Positions 1 through 6,865 of a stretch of DNA of 12,650 nt are shown piece after piece (position 1 is the stretch's first letter; each line of letters opens with the position of its first letter). The stretch comes from Clostridia bacterium (GTDB lineage: Bacteria > Bacillota > Clostridia > Oscillospirales > CAG-272), in the NCBI GenBank assembly GCA_900753295.1, contig CAADYQ010000171.1, forward strand, positions 1 to 12,650. The letters are read 5' to 3'. A program made the translations under genes and the position numbers. The notes below the pieces were generated by a model. It did not search any database and had not been told where the DNA came from. It saw nothing but the letters and a program-made list of their open reading frames with translations.

Positions 1-22
1 GCGCAGGCGCTTACGCCTGCGC
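1..22. repeat. Nine-base inverted repeat inside the MBOAT coding region
   Basis: GCGCAGGCG (1-9) and CGCCTGCGC (14-22) form a perfect stem around a CTTA loop. It lies within the open MBOAT frame at the edge of the window. It could form a strong mRNA hairpin; whether it extends beyond the window is unknown. Confidence 0.6.
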
Positions 23-1416
23 ACCGCCGCAGATGGACCATACTTGCATGCGGCTTGGTCTTTTATGTCCTTGCCAACCTCAAGACTCCGGTCAGCATCC
101 TTTTTCTGGCGGTGAGCGCCGCCTTTGCGTACTGCGCGGCTTATGCCGTTTATGTCAGCCGCAAAAAGCCGAAAAAGACGGTGCTGGTCTTTTCGGTGTT
201 TGTGTGCATTGCAATGCTTGTGGTGCTACGTGTACTCGGCGTCAGACTTGAGGCATACAACGTCACCTTCCTTCCGCTCGGTGTGTCGGTCTATCTGCTT
301 GCGGCGGTATCCATGCTGATAGATATATCGCGCGGGGATGCCGAGCCGCCCGCGTCGTTTGCCGACGCACTGCTTTACATTGGATTCTTCCCGGTGCTTG
401 TCGCCGGTCCCATCATAAAATACAAGGACTTTATACGTAAAAGCTCCGATGAGGAGCTTGAGTTTTCGCTCACCGGCGTTGCAAACGGGCTTGTGCTGTT
501 TGCCCGCGGGTTTATAAAGCGCATAGGTGTTTCCGCTATACTTGCAGGCGCGTATGACGATATATCTTCGCTTGCGGTAAGTGAGGAAAAACTGAATCTC
601 GGCGTCGGGATGTTTCTTGTGCTCCTGATGCTGACAAACGTTTATTTTGCCTTTTCCGGGTATTCGGATATGGGGCGCGGGCTTGCTCTTATAATGGGCA
701 TAAAGCTCGATAACGATTTCCACTACCCGTTTGCGGCGTGTACGCCGTTTGAATACATAAATCGCTTTTTTGTGAGTCTCACAGCCTTTCTCGACGATTA
801 TCTTGCGCAGCCCCTTGAGCGCATGATCTGCGGAGCGGCGGGGACCGAGCCGGGCAAACGCGATCTCCGCCGCGGCACTGCGGCGTTCCTTGCGGGAATG
901 CTCGTGGCAACGCTTACCGCGCTTTGGTTCAAAGCGTCGCTCCCCATGCTGGTGGCTTTCCTCCCGCTCATTCTGCTCAGCGCCGCCGAACGAACGGTCC
1001 GCGCCTGCGGAACGTCGGGCGGCTTGGTACGGCGCAATCTTGCAACGCGCATCGTCGGCAGAGTGATAACGCTTGCGCTCGTATCGCTTTTCTGGACACA
1101 GCTCAAGCTGCGTTCGGTGGGGCAGCTCGTTGATTATTTCCGCACCCTCACCGTGATCGGCTCATATCAGTCGTACAGGCTTTACATGACCATATACAAC
1201 CGCGAGTATCTTTTTGCCGCTCTGGTGGCGCTTTGGCTGCTTTTGCCGGCGCTGCTCGGTCTTTGCGGTGTGGACTGGTCGCGCGGCAAAGCCGGCACCG
1301 TGCTGCGCACACTGTATTGCGGGGGCATTATCGCGCTGTTCGTTTTCAGCATATATGTGGTGATGCCGCAGTATCCGGAATACGCCATGTCGCCGTTCAA
1401 GTACATCACGTTTTAG
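1..1416 (+). CDS. MBOAT-family O-acyltransferase homologue, 5' partial, catalytic histidines replaced
   Basis: MBOAT proteins such as AlgI and DltB are polytopic membrane proteins that move acyl groups across the membrane to extracellular polymers. The frame is open to base 1 (471 residues visible), so the true start lies outside the window; the TTG at 55 is an internal codon. Family landmarks run in order: PLGVSVYLLAAVSMLIDISRG, then FFPVLVAGPIIKYKDF, then YFAFSGYSDM with GLALIMGIKL, then HYPFAACTPFEYINR, and a C-terminal SPFKYITF. Most of the protein is hydrophobic helices. The two histidines conserved in AlgI/DltB are absent. The usual RWHxSL reads RFFVSL (Phe codon 769-771, visible residue 257), and the usual GLWHGA reads ALWFKA (Phe codon 928-930, residue 310). 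The family assignment is firm from these landmarks; loss of acyltransferase activity is inferred from the substitutions. The downstream DHHW-like gene begins 18 bases after the stop, as expected for a co-transcribed partner. Confidence 0.85.
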   Translation, partial: AQALTPAHRRRWTILACGLVFYVLANLKTPVSILFLAVSAAFAYCAAYAVYVSRKKPKKTVLVFSVFVCIAMLVVLRVLGVRLEAYNVTFLPLGVSVYLLAAVSMLIDISRGDAEPPASFADALLYIGFFPVLVAGPIIKYKDFIRKSSDEELEFSLTGVANGLVLFARGFIKRIGVSAILAGAYDDISSLAVSEEKLNLGVGMFLVLLMLTNVYFAFSGYSDMGRGLALIMGIKLDNDFHYPFAACTPFEYINRFFVSLTAFLDDYLAQPLERMICGAAGTEPGKRDLRRGTAAFLAGMLVATLTALWFKASLPMLVAFLPLILLSAAERTVRACGTSGGLVRRNLATRIVGRVITLALVSLFWTQLKLRSVGQLVDYFRTLTVIGSYQSYRLYMTIYNREYLFAALVALWLLLPALLGLCGVDWSRGKAGTVLRTLYCGGIIALFVFSIYVVMPQYPEYAMSPFKYITF

Positions 1417-1434
1417 CGGACGGAGGGGTGAGTG

Positions 1435-2616
1435 ATGAAGGATAAAAAGATCAGCAACAATGTTGAAAAATGCGCTCTCTCGCCGGGCTTTGCGCTCGTT
1501 TGCACCGTGCTTTTCGTCGGAATACTGCTCTCTGGTGCAATATACTACGGAATATCGTCGATAATGGGATATGTTGACCTTTCGGATTCGTATTATGACG
1601 GCAAAGAATACGATTTCAGCGGCGTATACGCGTTTGACGGCGTTTTCTACCGTAATTCGCAGACGCTCGACGATATAGCGAAATACAAATATATGCTTTT
1701 CGGCAGACTGGACGACGACGGCGTGATAGTCGGGCGCGACGGATTTCTGTTCGGCGCGCGTGACGATGAATACGGCTACGATTACGTTCGTGATTACATA
1801 GGCGAATTTGCCGATGCAGGCACGACAGACGCGCTTTACGATGCCGTAAAACAGCGCGAGGCTGCATTCGCGGCGGTGGGGAGCAGGTATGTTCTTGTCG
1901 TCATACCGAATTCGCAGACAGTGTACAGCGACAAATTGCCGGGGTACTTCGGAAATGTGAGCGATAAAACAAGACTTGCGCGCCTCTCTGCACGTATGCA
2001 GGCGGCGGGCGAGTCCTGCTTCCTTGATCTGACCGACGCCATGCGCGCCGCGCTCGGCACGGGTCAGCTTTACAACAATACCGAGAATTCGCTGAACGCC
2101 CTCGGCGCGTATTATGCATACCGTGCCGTGTGCGAGGCGGTGCCGGAGCTTACCGACACGGGCGCTGAGGTGATACCTCTCGACGATTTTGAAATGTACC
2201 GTCACATTACCGACGGACGCGCGCTGGCGCGTCAGGCGGGACTTGAAAAGCTGATACGCAACGTTACGATATCGCTTTCAAGCGATACCTTCAGAAGGTA
2301 TACACAGTACGGTTATTTCGGCGATGTTGAGGTGACTTGCGCGCGCAGTGAGTTCAGACTGCCGACCCATCCTGCGGTGCTTATCGAATTTGCCGACGGA
2401 GGGGAATGGGATAAAATACTTATGTACGAGTATTTTTCGAACACCTTCGGCAATGTGGGATACCGCATAGGGCAGAAATATTCGCATTCGGACGTCACGC
2501 AGTTCGGTCCGGACGTTGTGATACAGTTTTTGCACGAGAACGAGCTTTCCGCTCTTATCGACAGCGACACCGTGTCATCCTACATCACGCAGGTAGCGAA
2601 CGAAAAAAACAGTTGA
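1435..2616 (+). CDS. Membrane-anchored DHHW/AlgJ-like (SGNH-type) protein with degenerate active site
   Basis: This is the partner gene usually found beside MBOAT acyltransferases. DHHW/AlgX/AlgJ proteins are extracytoplasmic SGNH-fold enzymes that finish O-acetyl transfer. The ATG at 1435 is chosen (393 residues) because GGAGGGG at 1422-1428 lies six bases upstream; a GTG at 1432 is only three bases away. A short basic N-terminus precedes one membrane helix (about residues 19-43), so most of the protein should lie outside the membrane. Family traits seen are RDGFLFG (101-107), VLVVIPNSQTVYSDKLPGYF (153-172), LGAYYAY after the catalytic loop, and PDVVI near the end. The family signature TDHHWT reads TENSLN (216-221), and the nucleophile motif, usually xDSxGN, reads YEYFSN (331-336). 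Asp, His and Ser of the triad are therefore all replaced. The fold assignment is good; a non-hydrolytic role is inferred. The gene ends at the terminator that precedes marR. Confidence 0.75.
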   Translation: MKDKKISNNVEKCALSPGFALVCTVLFVGILLSGAIYYGISSIMGYVDLSDSYYDGKEYDFSGVYAFDGVFYRNSQTLDDIAKYKYMLFGRLDDDGVIVGRDGFLFGARDDEYGYDYVRDYIGEFADAGTTDALYDAVKQREAAFAAVGSRYVLVVIPNSQTVYSDKLPGYFGNVSDKTRLARLSARMQAAGESCFLDLTDAMRAALGTGQLYNNTENSLNALGAYYAYRAVCEAVPELTDTGAEVIPLDDFEMYRHITDGRALARQAGLEKLIRNVTISLSSDTFRRYTQYGYFGDVEVTCARSEFRLPTHPAVLIEFADGGEWDKILMYEYFSNTFGNVGYRIGQKYSHSDVTQFGPDVVIQFLHENELSALIDSDTVSSYITQVANEKNS

Positions 2617-2626
2617 AATAATGAAG

Positions 2627-2655
2627 ACCGGGGGATTGATTTTTCCCCCGGTTTA
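2627..2655 (+). terminator. Rho-independent terminator after the MBOAT/DHHW pair
   Basis: A nine-base perfect stem ACCGGGGGA (2627-2635) pairs with TCCCCCGGT (2644-2652) around an eight-base loop, followed by a short T-rich stretch. It starts 10 bases after the DHHW-like stop codon, so it most likely ends that transcript. The T tail is short (three Ts, then ATGTTATAAT), so termination may be partial. Confidence 0.8.
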
Positions 2656-2664
2656 TGTTATAAT
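2636..2664 (+). promoter_or_regulatory. Promoter of the marR-ABC operon, overlapping the terminator
   Basis: A -35 box TTGATT (2636-2641) is followed after exactly 17 bases by a perfect -10 box TATAAT (2659-2664). The -10 is extended by an upstream TG at 2656-2657 (TGnTATAAT). The predicted transcript start is near 2671. The -35 lies in the loop of the preceding terminator hairpin and the spacer contains its distal arm. Confidence 0.8.
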
Positions 2665-2673
2665 AAGGTATAA

Positions 2674-2689
2674 CGTTGCGGTCGCAACG
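2674..2689. promoter_or_regulatory. Palindromic candidate MarR operator
   Basis: CGTTGCGGTCGCAACG is a seven-base perfect inverted repeat around a two-base centre. It begins nine bases after the -10 box, so it covers the predicted transcript start and the first leader bases, upstream of the marR start at 2742. MarR-family dimers bind palindromes of about this size and commonly repress their own promoters. Autoregulation is inferred from position only. Confidence 0.65.
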
Positions 2690-2741
2690 ATTTTTAATGC
2701 GATCGGAAAGAAAAAACAGTCATGAAAGGCAGGAAACTGCA

Positions 2742-3194
2742 ATGCCGTCGCTTATGCGATATATAAACGTCATCAGCCGGTGCGGAGCGGCGTGGCGCGG
2801 AGATAAGCTCGCCGGGACGGATATAGGCGCGCCTCATACGAGCTATATCCTTACCGTTTGCCGCCACCCGGGAATATCACAGGACAAGCTCGCCAAGCAT
2901 ATTTACATCAACAAGAGCAATGTAACGCGCAATCTTGCGTATCTTGAATCGTGCGGATATGTTGAGCGCCGCCAGAGCGAGGCGGACCGGCGCATAATAG
3001 AGGTTTACCCGACCGAAAAAGCGCTTGAGATACTTCCCACGGTGCAGAAGGCGGTGCGCGAATGGAACGGATACCTCACCGAGGACTTCACCGAGGAGGA
3101 GATGGAGATGTTCATGTCCATGCTCGCGCGTATCGCGTCACGCGCGGCGGATTATGCCAAGATCTCGTTTGAATCGGAGGACGAGAGCCAATGA
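2742..3194 (+). CDS. MarR-family transcriptional regulator
   Basis: This encodes a 150-residue dimeric winged-helix regulator, the normal length for MarR proteins. The recognition-helix region reads GISQDKLAKHIYINKSNVTR (about 44-63), followed by LAYLESCGYVERR and the wing with DRRIIEV (82-88), all typical of the family. The start at ATG 2742 is preferred: AGGA at 2731-2734 is seven bases upstream, and the protein then starts where MarR proteins usually do. An in-frame ATG at 2697 would add 15 residues but has no clear ribosome site. The stop overlaps the ATG of the next gene (ATGA at 3191-3194), so it is translationally coupled to the exporter. Its likely role is to repress the marR-ABC operon through the palindrome at 2674-2689 and to release it on ligand binding; the ligand is unknown. 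Confidence 0.9.
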   Translation: MPSLMRYINVISRCGAAWRGDKLAGTDIGAPHTSYILTVCRHPGISQDKLAKHIYINKSNVTRNLAYLESCGYVERRQSEADRRIIEVYPTEKALEILPTVQKAVREWNGYLTEDFTEEEMEMFMSMLARIASRAADYAKISFESEDESQ

Positions 3195-4951
3195 GGACCA
3201 TACTGCGCTACCTTAAACCGCATCGTCGCTTTATGTGTGTGTCGCTTACGGTAAAGGTGATGGGTACTCTTGTGGAGCTTGCACTGCCGTATATCCTCAG
3301 TCACATAATACGGAACGTGATAAAGCCCATGGGCGCCGAGGCATCGCCCGACCTTGCAGCGGGCAGCCGCCGCATAGTCATGTGGGCTGTAATAATGATA
3401 GTGTGCGCGTTCCTCGGCGTGCTCGGCAACGTCATAGCGAACCGCATGGCGGCAAAAACCGCTATGGAGGTCGCACGTGCGGTAAGACACGACCTTTTTG
3501 AACGTACCATGACGCTCTCACCGGCACAGACCGATGCATTTACGGTCGAAAGCCTTGAAAGCCGACTGACCGGCGATACCTACAACATACATAACTTTAT
3601 AAATTCGATGCAGCGTATGGGCGTGCGCGCGCCGATACTCCTGATAGGCGGATTGGCTATAGCCGCAACGCTGGACCCCGTGCTGACGCTTGTTATGGTC
3701 GCCGTCCTGCCGTTTATTTTTATTGCCGTTTACGGTATCACAAGCCGCGGATTGCCGCTTTACACAAAGGTGCGGACCGCCGTGGATTCAATGACGCGTG
3801 TTGTGCGCGAGGACGCGCAGGGCGTCAGAGTCATAAAGGCGCTTTCAAAAACCGATTACGAGCGCCGCCGCTTTGACGGCGTAAACACATCGCTCGCCGC
3901 TATCGAGGGGCGCACCAACGCTACTATGTCGATAGCCAACCCGCTCATGAATCTGTTTATGAACCTCGGTATCACCGCGGTCGTCGTTGTGGGCGCGGTG
4001 CGTGTTAACGGCGGTTCGTCCGAGCCGAGCAAGATAATCGCGTTCATTCAGTATTTCACGCTGATATCGATGGCAATGATGTCGGTGTCGCGCATTTTCC
4101 TTATCATCTCCAAGGCAAGCGCCTCGGCGAACCGCATCGAAGAGGTGCTTCTTACGCCTCCCGATCTCACGGTAGCACCCGAGGAGGAATATCCGCGTCA
4201 TCCCGAAGAGACCGGTATCAACTTCGAGGGTGTGGATTTTGCCTACAACGGCAAGGGCAAGGTGCTGCATGACATTAGTTTTTCGCTTCCGAAGGGCGGT
4301 ACGCTCGGCATTATCGGCGCGACCGGAAGCGGCAAGACAACACTCCTGGCGCTTTTAATGCGCTTTTACGACGTGAGCCGGGGCGCTGTGCGTATAGGCG
4401 GGAGAGACGTAAGAGCTATTTCCGAAGATGAACTGCACTCAATGTTCGGCGTTGCAATGCAGAATGATTTCATATTTGCCGGTACTATCGAGGAAAATAT
4501 CGACTTCGGACGCGGACTGTCGCACGAAGACATCGTACGCGCCGCAAGGATCGCTCAGGCTGACGAGTTCATCACCGGTATGCCCGAGGGCTACGGTCGT
4601 ATGCTGACCTCAAAGGGAACAAACGTCAGCGGCGGTCAGCGTCAACGCCTGCTTATCGCGCGTGCCATTGCCGCGCGTCCGCAGATACTTGTGCTCGACG
4701 ACGCCAGTTCTGCGCTTGATTACAAAACGGATGCCGCACTGCGTCGCGCACTGCGCGACGAAATAGCGGCAGAGGGCGGCAGCGTGGTCGTTGTGGCGCA
4801 AAGAGTCAGCTCGGTAATGAATTCCGACCTTATAATCGTGCTTGACGGCGGCAGAATGATAGCCTCCGGAACGCACGATGAGCTTATGGAGACCTGCGAG
4901 GTCTACCGTGAGATAAGCAGGTCGCAGATGGGAGGTGCTTTCCTTGAGTAA
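3191..4951 (+). CDS. ABC exporter half-transporter, subunit with degenerate ATPase motifs
   Basis: This 586-residue protein has an N-terminal six-helix type exporter membrane domain (about 1-320) and a C-terminal nucleotide-binding domain. Walker A is GATGSGKTT (376-384), the Q-loop region is MQNDFIFAGT, and the signature is a good VSGGQ (479-483). Two catalytic positions deviate. The residue after the Walker B aspartate is Asp504 instead of Glu (LDDASSALD), and the switch histidine is Gln537 (VVAQRVSSV). This matches the non-catalytic-site subunit of heterodimeric exporters such as TM287/288, BmrCD and LmrCD, where one ATP site is degenerate. GGAGG at 3176-3180 and the ATGA overlap with marR set the start. 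It should pair with the next gene's product in the cytoplasmic membrane and export a drug-like or lipid-like substrate; the substrate cannot be read from the sequence. Confidence 0.93.
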   Translation: MRTILRYLKPHRRFMCVSLTVKVMGTLVELALPYILSHIIRNVIKPMGAEASPDLAAGSRRIVMWAVIMIVCAFLGVLGNVIANRMAAKTAMEVARAVRHDLFERTMTLSPAQTDAFTVESLESRLTGDTYNIHNFINSMQRMGVRAPILLIGGLAIAATLDPVLTLVMVAVLPFIFIAVYGITSRGLPLYTKVRTAVDSMTRVVREDAQGVRVIKALSKTDYERRRFDGVNTSLAAIEGRTNATMSIANPLMNLFMNLGITAVVVVGAVRVNGGSSEPSKIIAFIQYFTLISMAMMSVSRIFLIISKASASANRIEEVLLTPPDLTVAPEEEYPRHPEETGINFEGVDFAYNGKGKVLHDISFSLPKGGTLGIIGATGSGKTTLLALLMRFYDVSRGAVRIGGRDVRAISEDELHSMFGVAMQNDFIFAGTIEENIDFGRGLSHEDIVRAARIAQADEFITGMPEGYGRMLTSKGTNVSGGQRQRLLIARAIAARPQILVLDDASSALDYKTDAALRRALRDEIAAEGGSVVVVAQRVSSVMNSDLIIVLDGGRMIASGTHDELMETCEVYREISRSQMGGAFLE

Positions 4952-6812
4952 CGTAATGGGCGGGGGAGCTTCCGCAATGCTTGGCGATCCGCGAGCGCAA
5001 AGCAACCCCAACAATACAAACAAATCAAAAAAGCTCGATAAACGGACGCGCCGCAGGGTGCTCTGGCGGCTTGCGGGGTATCTCTGGCGCTGTCGCTGGC
5101 TCGTGCTTGCCGCATTTGCGCTCATGCTGACCTCAAATCTTTGTGCGCTTATCGGACCCAAGCTGTCGGGCAAGGCGATAAACGCCATCGACCTCGGGCA
5201 GGGAAATGTTGATTTCGATGCGGTGCTCAGATACGCCGGACTTCTTGTGCTGGCATACGCGCTGTCGGCAGTGCTGTCTCTTTGCCTGTCGCTCCTGCTC
5301 GTCAAGCTGGGGCAAAAGATAACATACACATTGCGGCGGGAGATATTCGACCGCCTCATGCTCCTGCCCGTCGGGTATTTTGACACGCACGCAACCGGCG
5401 ACATAATCAGCCATATCTCGTATGACGTCGATACGGTCAACGCGTCCCTTTCGCACGACCTGCTTCAGATATGCTCAAGCGTGGTGACGGTGGTTTTCTC
5501 GCTCGCTATGATGATATCTATCTCGCCGGTCATAATCGTGATATTTGCGGTCACGGTCCCGATATCCATAATCACAACGCGGCTGAAAAGCAAAAATGTC
5601 CGTCCGCTCTTCCGTATGCGTTCGGCAAAGCTCGGAATACTCAACGGCTATGCCGAGGAAATGCTGTCGGGTCAGCGCACGATACGCGCTTACGGACGCG
5701 AGGCGGCGACGGTCGCTAAATTCGACAGCCGCAATCACGATGCATGCTCGGCTTACTATAACGCGGATTATCACGCTGCGGCGCTTGGACCGTCCGTCAA
5801 CTTTATAAATAACCTTTCGATAGCGCTCGTTATAATGGTCGGCGGAATATTCTTTATGCTGTCGCTCACGGGCGTTGTGCAGCCGGCGTCGGTGATATTC
5901 CTTCAGCTTGGCGATCTTTCATCCTTCGTACAGTACTCGCGCAAATTTGCGGGACCGATAAACGAGTTTGCAAACATTCTTGCCGATCTTCAGTCGGCGC
6001 TTGCCGCCGCGGAGAGAATATTCAGGCTGATAGACGAGCTGCCGGAGAGCGCCGACGCTCCCGATGCCGAGGTGCTTTCGGATGTTGCGGGAGACGTGCA
6101 ACTTGAGCATGTGAGGTTCGGATATACACCGGAGAAGATAATAATCAAGGATCTCAGCCTTTCGGCGCCGCGCGGCTCCACGGTCGCAATAGTCGGTCCT
6201 ACAGGAGCCGGAAAGACCACGGTCATAAATCTTCTGATGCGGTTTTATGATGTGAATTCGGGAACGATACGCATCGACGGCAGGGAAATACGCGAGGTGA
6301 CACGCGCATCCCTGCGCGGAGCATACACCATGGTCCTTCAGGACACGTGGCTTTTCTGCGGCACAGTTGCGGAGAATATCGCCTACGGCAAGGAGGGCGC
6401 GACCGACGAGGAGATACGCGCCGCCGCACGTGCCGCGCATATCGACGGCTTTATCGAAACCCTTCCGGACGGATACGATACCGTTCTGACCGATAACGGC
6501 TCCGGTATCTCCAAGGGGCAGAAACAGCTTATCACGATAGCCCGCGCCATGCTTGCGGACGCATCCATGCTGATACTCGACGAGGCGACCTCTAACGTTG
6601 ACTCCCGCACCGAACAGCAGATACAGTCCGCCATGATGGAGCTTATGCAGGGCAGGACCTGCTTTGTTATCGCGCACAGGCTGTCAACGATACAGAATGC
6701 CGACCTGATCCTTGTCATGAAGGACGGAAACGTCATAGAGCAGGGAAGCCACAGCGAGCTTATGCGGGCGGGCGGCTTCTATGCCGGACTTTACAATTCG
6801 CAGTTCACATAA
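4944..6812 (+). CDS. ABC exporter half-transporter, catalytic-site partner subunit
   Basis: This is the second half of the heterodimeric exporter, 622 residues from the TTG at 4944. GGAGG (4931-4935) lies eight bases before that TTG, and the start overlaps the stop of the previous gene (TTGAGTAA). A GTG at 4935 and an ATG at 4956 are poorly spaced alternatives. A polar Gly/Asn/Lys-rich N-terminal tail of about 40 residues precedes the six-helix domain, as is common in this subunit class. Walker A is GPTGAGKTT (418-426), Walker B has the catalytic Glu547 (LILDEATSNVD) and the switch is His578 (IAHRLST). Its own signature is altered to ISKGQ (522-526). Combined with the VSGGQ of the partner this gives one consensus and one degenerate ATP site, the expected complementary pattern. 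A hairpin at 6821-6853 follows. Confidence 0.93.
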   Translation: MSNVMGGGASAMLGDPRAQSNPNNTNKSKKLDKRTRRRVLWRLAGYLWRCRWLVLAAFALMLTSNLCALIGPKLSGKAINAIDLGQGNVDFDAVLRYAGLLVLAYALSAVLSLCLSLLLVKLGQKITYTLRREIFDRLMLLPVGYFDTHATGDIISHISYDVDTVNASLSHDLLQICSSVVTVVFSLAMMISISPVIIVIFAVTVPISIITTRLKSKNVRPLFRMRSAKLGILNGYAEEMLSGQRTIRAYGREAATVAKFDSRNHDACSAYYNADYHAAALGPSVNFINNLSIALVIMVGGIFFMLSLTGVVQPASVIFLQLGDLSSFVQYSRKFAGPINEFANILADLQSALAAAERIFRLIDELPESADAPDAEVLSDVAGDVQLEHVRFGYTPEKIIIKDLSLSAPRGSTVAIVGPTGAGKTTVINLLMRFYDVNSGTIRIDGREIREVTRASLRGAYTMVLQDTWLFCGTVAENIAYGKEGATDEEIRAAARAAHIDGFIETLPDGYDTVLTDNGSGISKGQKQLITIARAMLADASMLILDEATSNVDSRTEQQIQSAMMELMQGRTCFVIAHRLSTIQNADLILVMKDGNVIEQGSHSELMRAGGFYAGLYNSQFT

Positions 6813-6820
6813 AAATACGG

Positions 6821-6853
6821 GGCGTAAAAAACTCAAAATGAGTTTTTTACGCC
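6821..6853. terminator. Hairpin between convergent ABC exporter and gpsA genes
   Basis: A perfect 15-base stem (6821-6835 with 6839-6853) surrounds an AAA loop. Six As in the left arm face six Ts in the right, so the structure looks alike from both strands. It starts eight bases after the plus-strand stop and lies 12 bases beyond the end of the minus-strand gene, so it probably serves as a two-way terminator. A classic T tail outside the stem is lacking, which lowers certainty. Confidence 0.7.
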
Positions 6854-6865
6854 ACATTGATTTGA

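Noticed and set aside
55..57. TTG as the start of the MBOAT gene
   Set aside because: The frame is open to base 1 with plausible MBOAT sequence upstream, and no ribosome site precedes this TTG; the gene is cut by the window edge.
1162..2205. Long minus-strand open frame (347 codons) antisense to the MBOAT/DHHW genes
   Set aside because: It spans two well-supported plus-strand genes, its translation is rich in Arg/His with no family motif, and it has no ribosome site; it is a composition shadow.
4610..5440. Minus-strand open frame across the junction of the two ABC genes
   Set aside because: It is antisense to the nucleotide-binding domain of one ABC gene and the membrane domain of the next, with no domain of its own.
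5919..6677. Minus-strand open frame inside the second ABC gene
   Set aside because: It is antisense to intact Walker and signature motifs; its translation has no recognisable fold and an Arg/His/Gly-rich composition.
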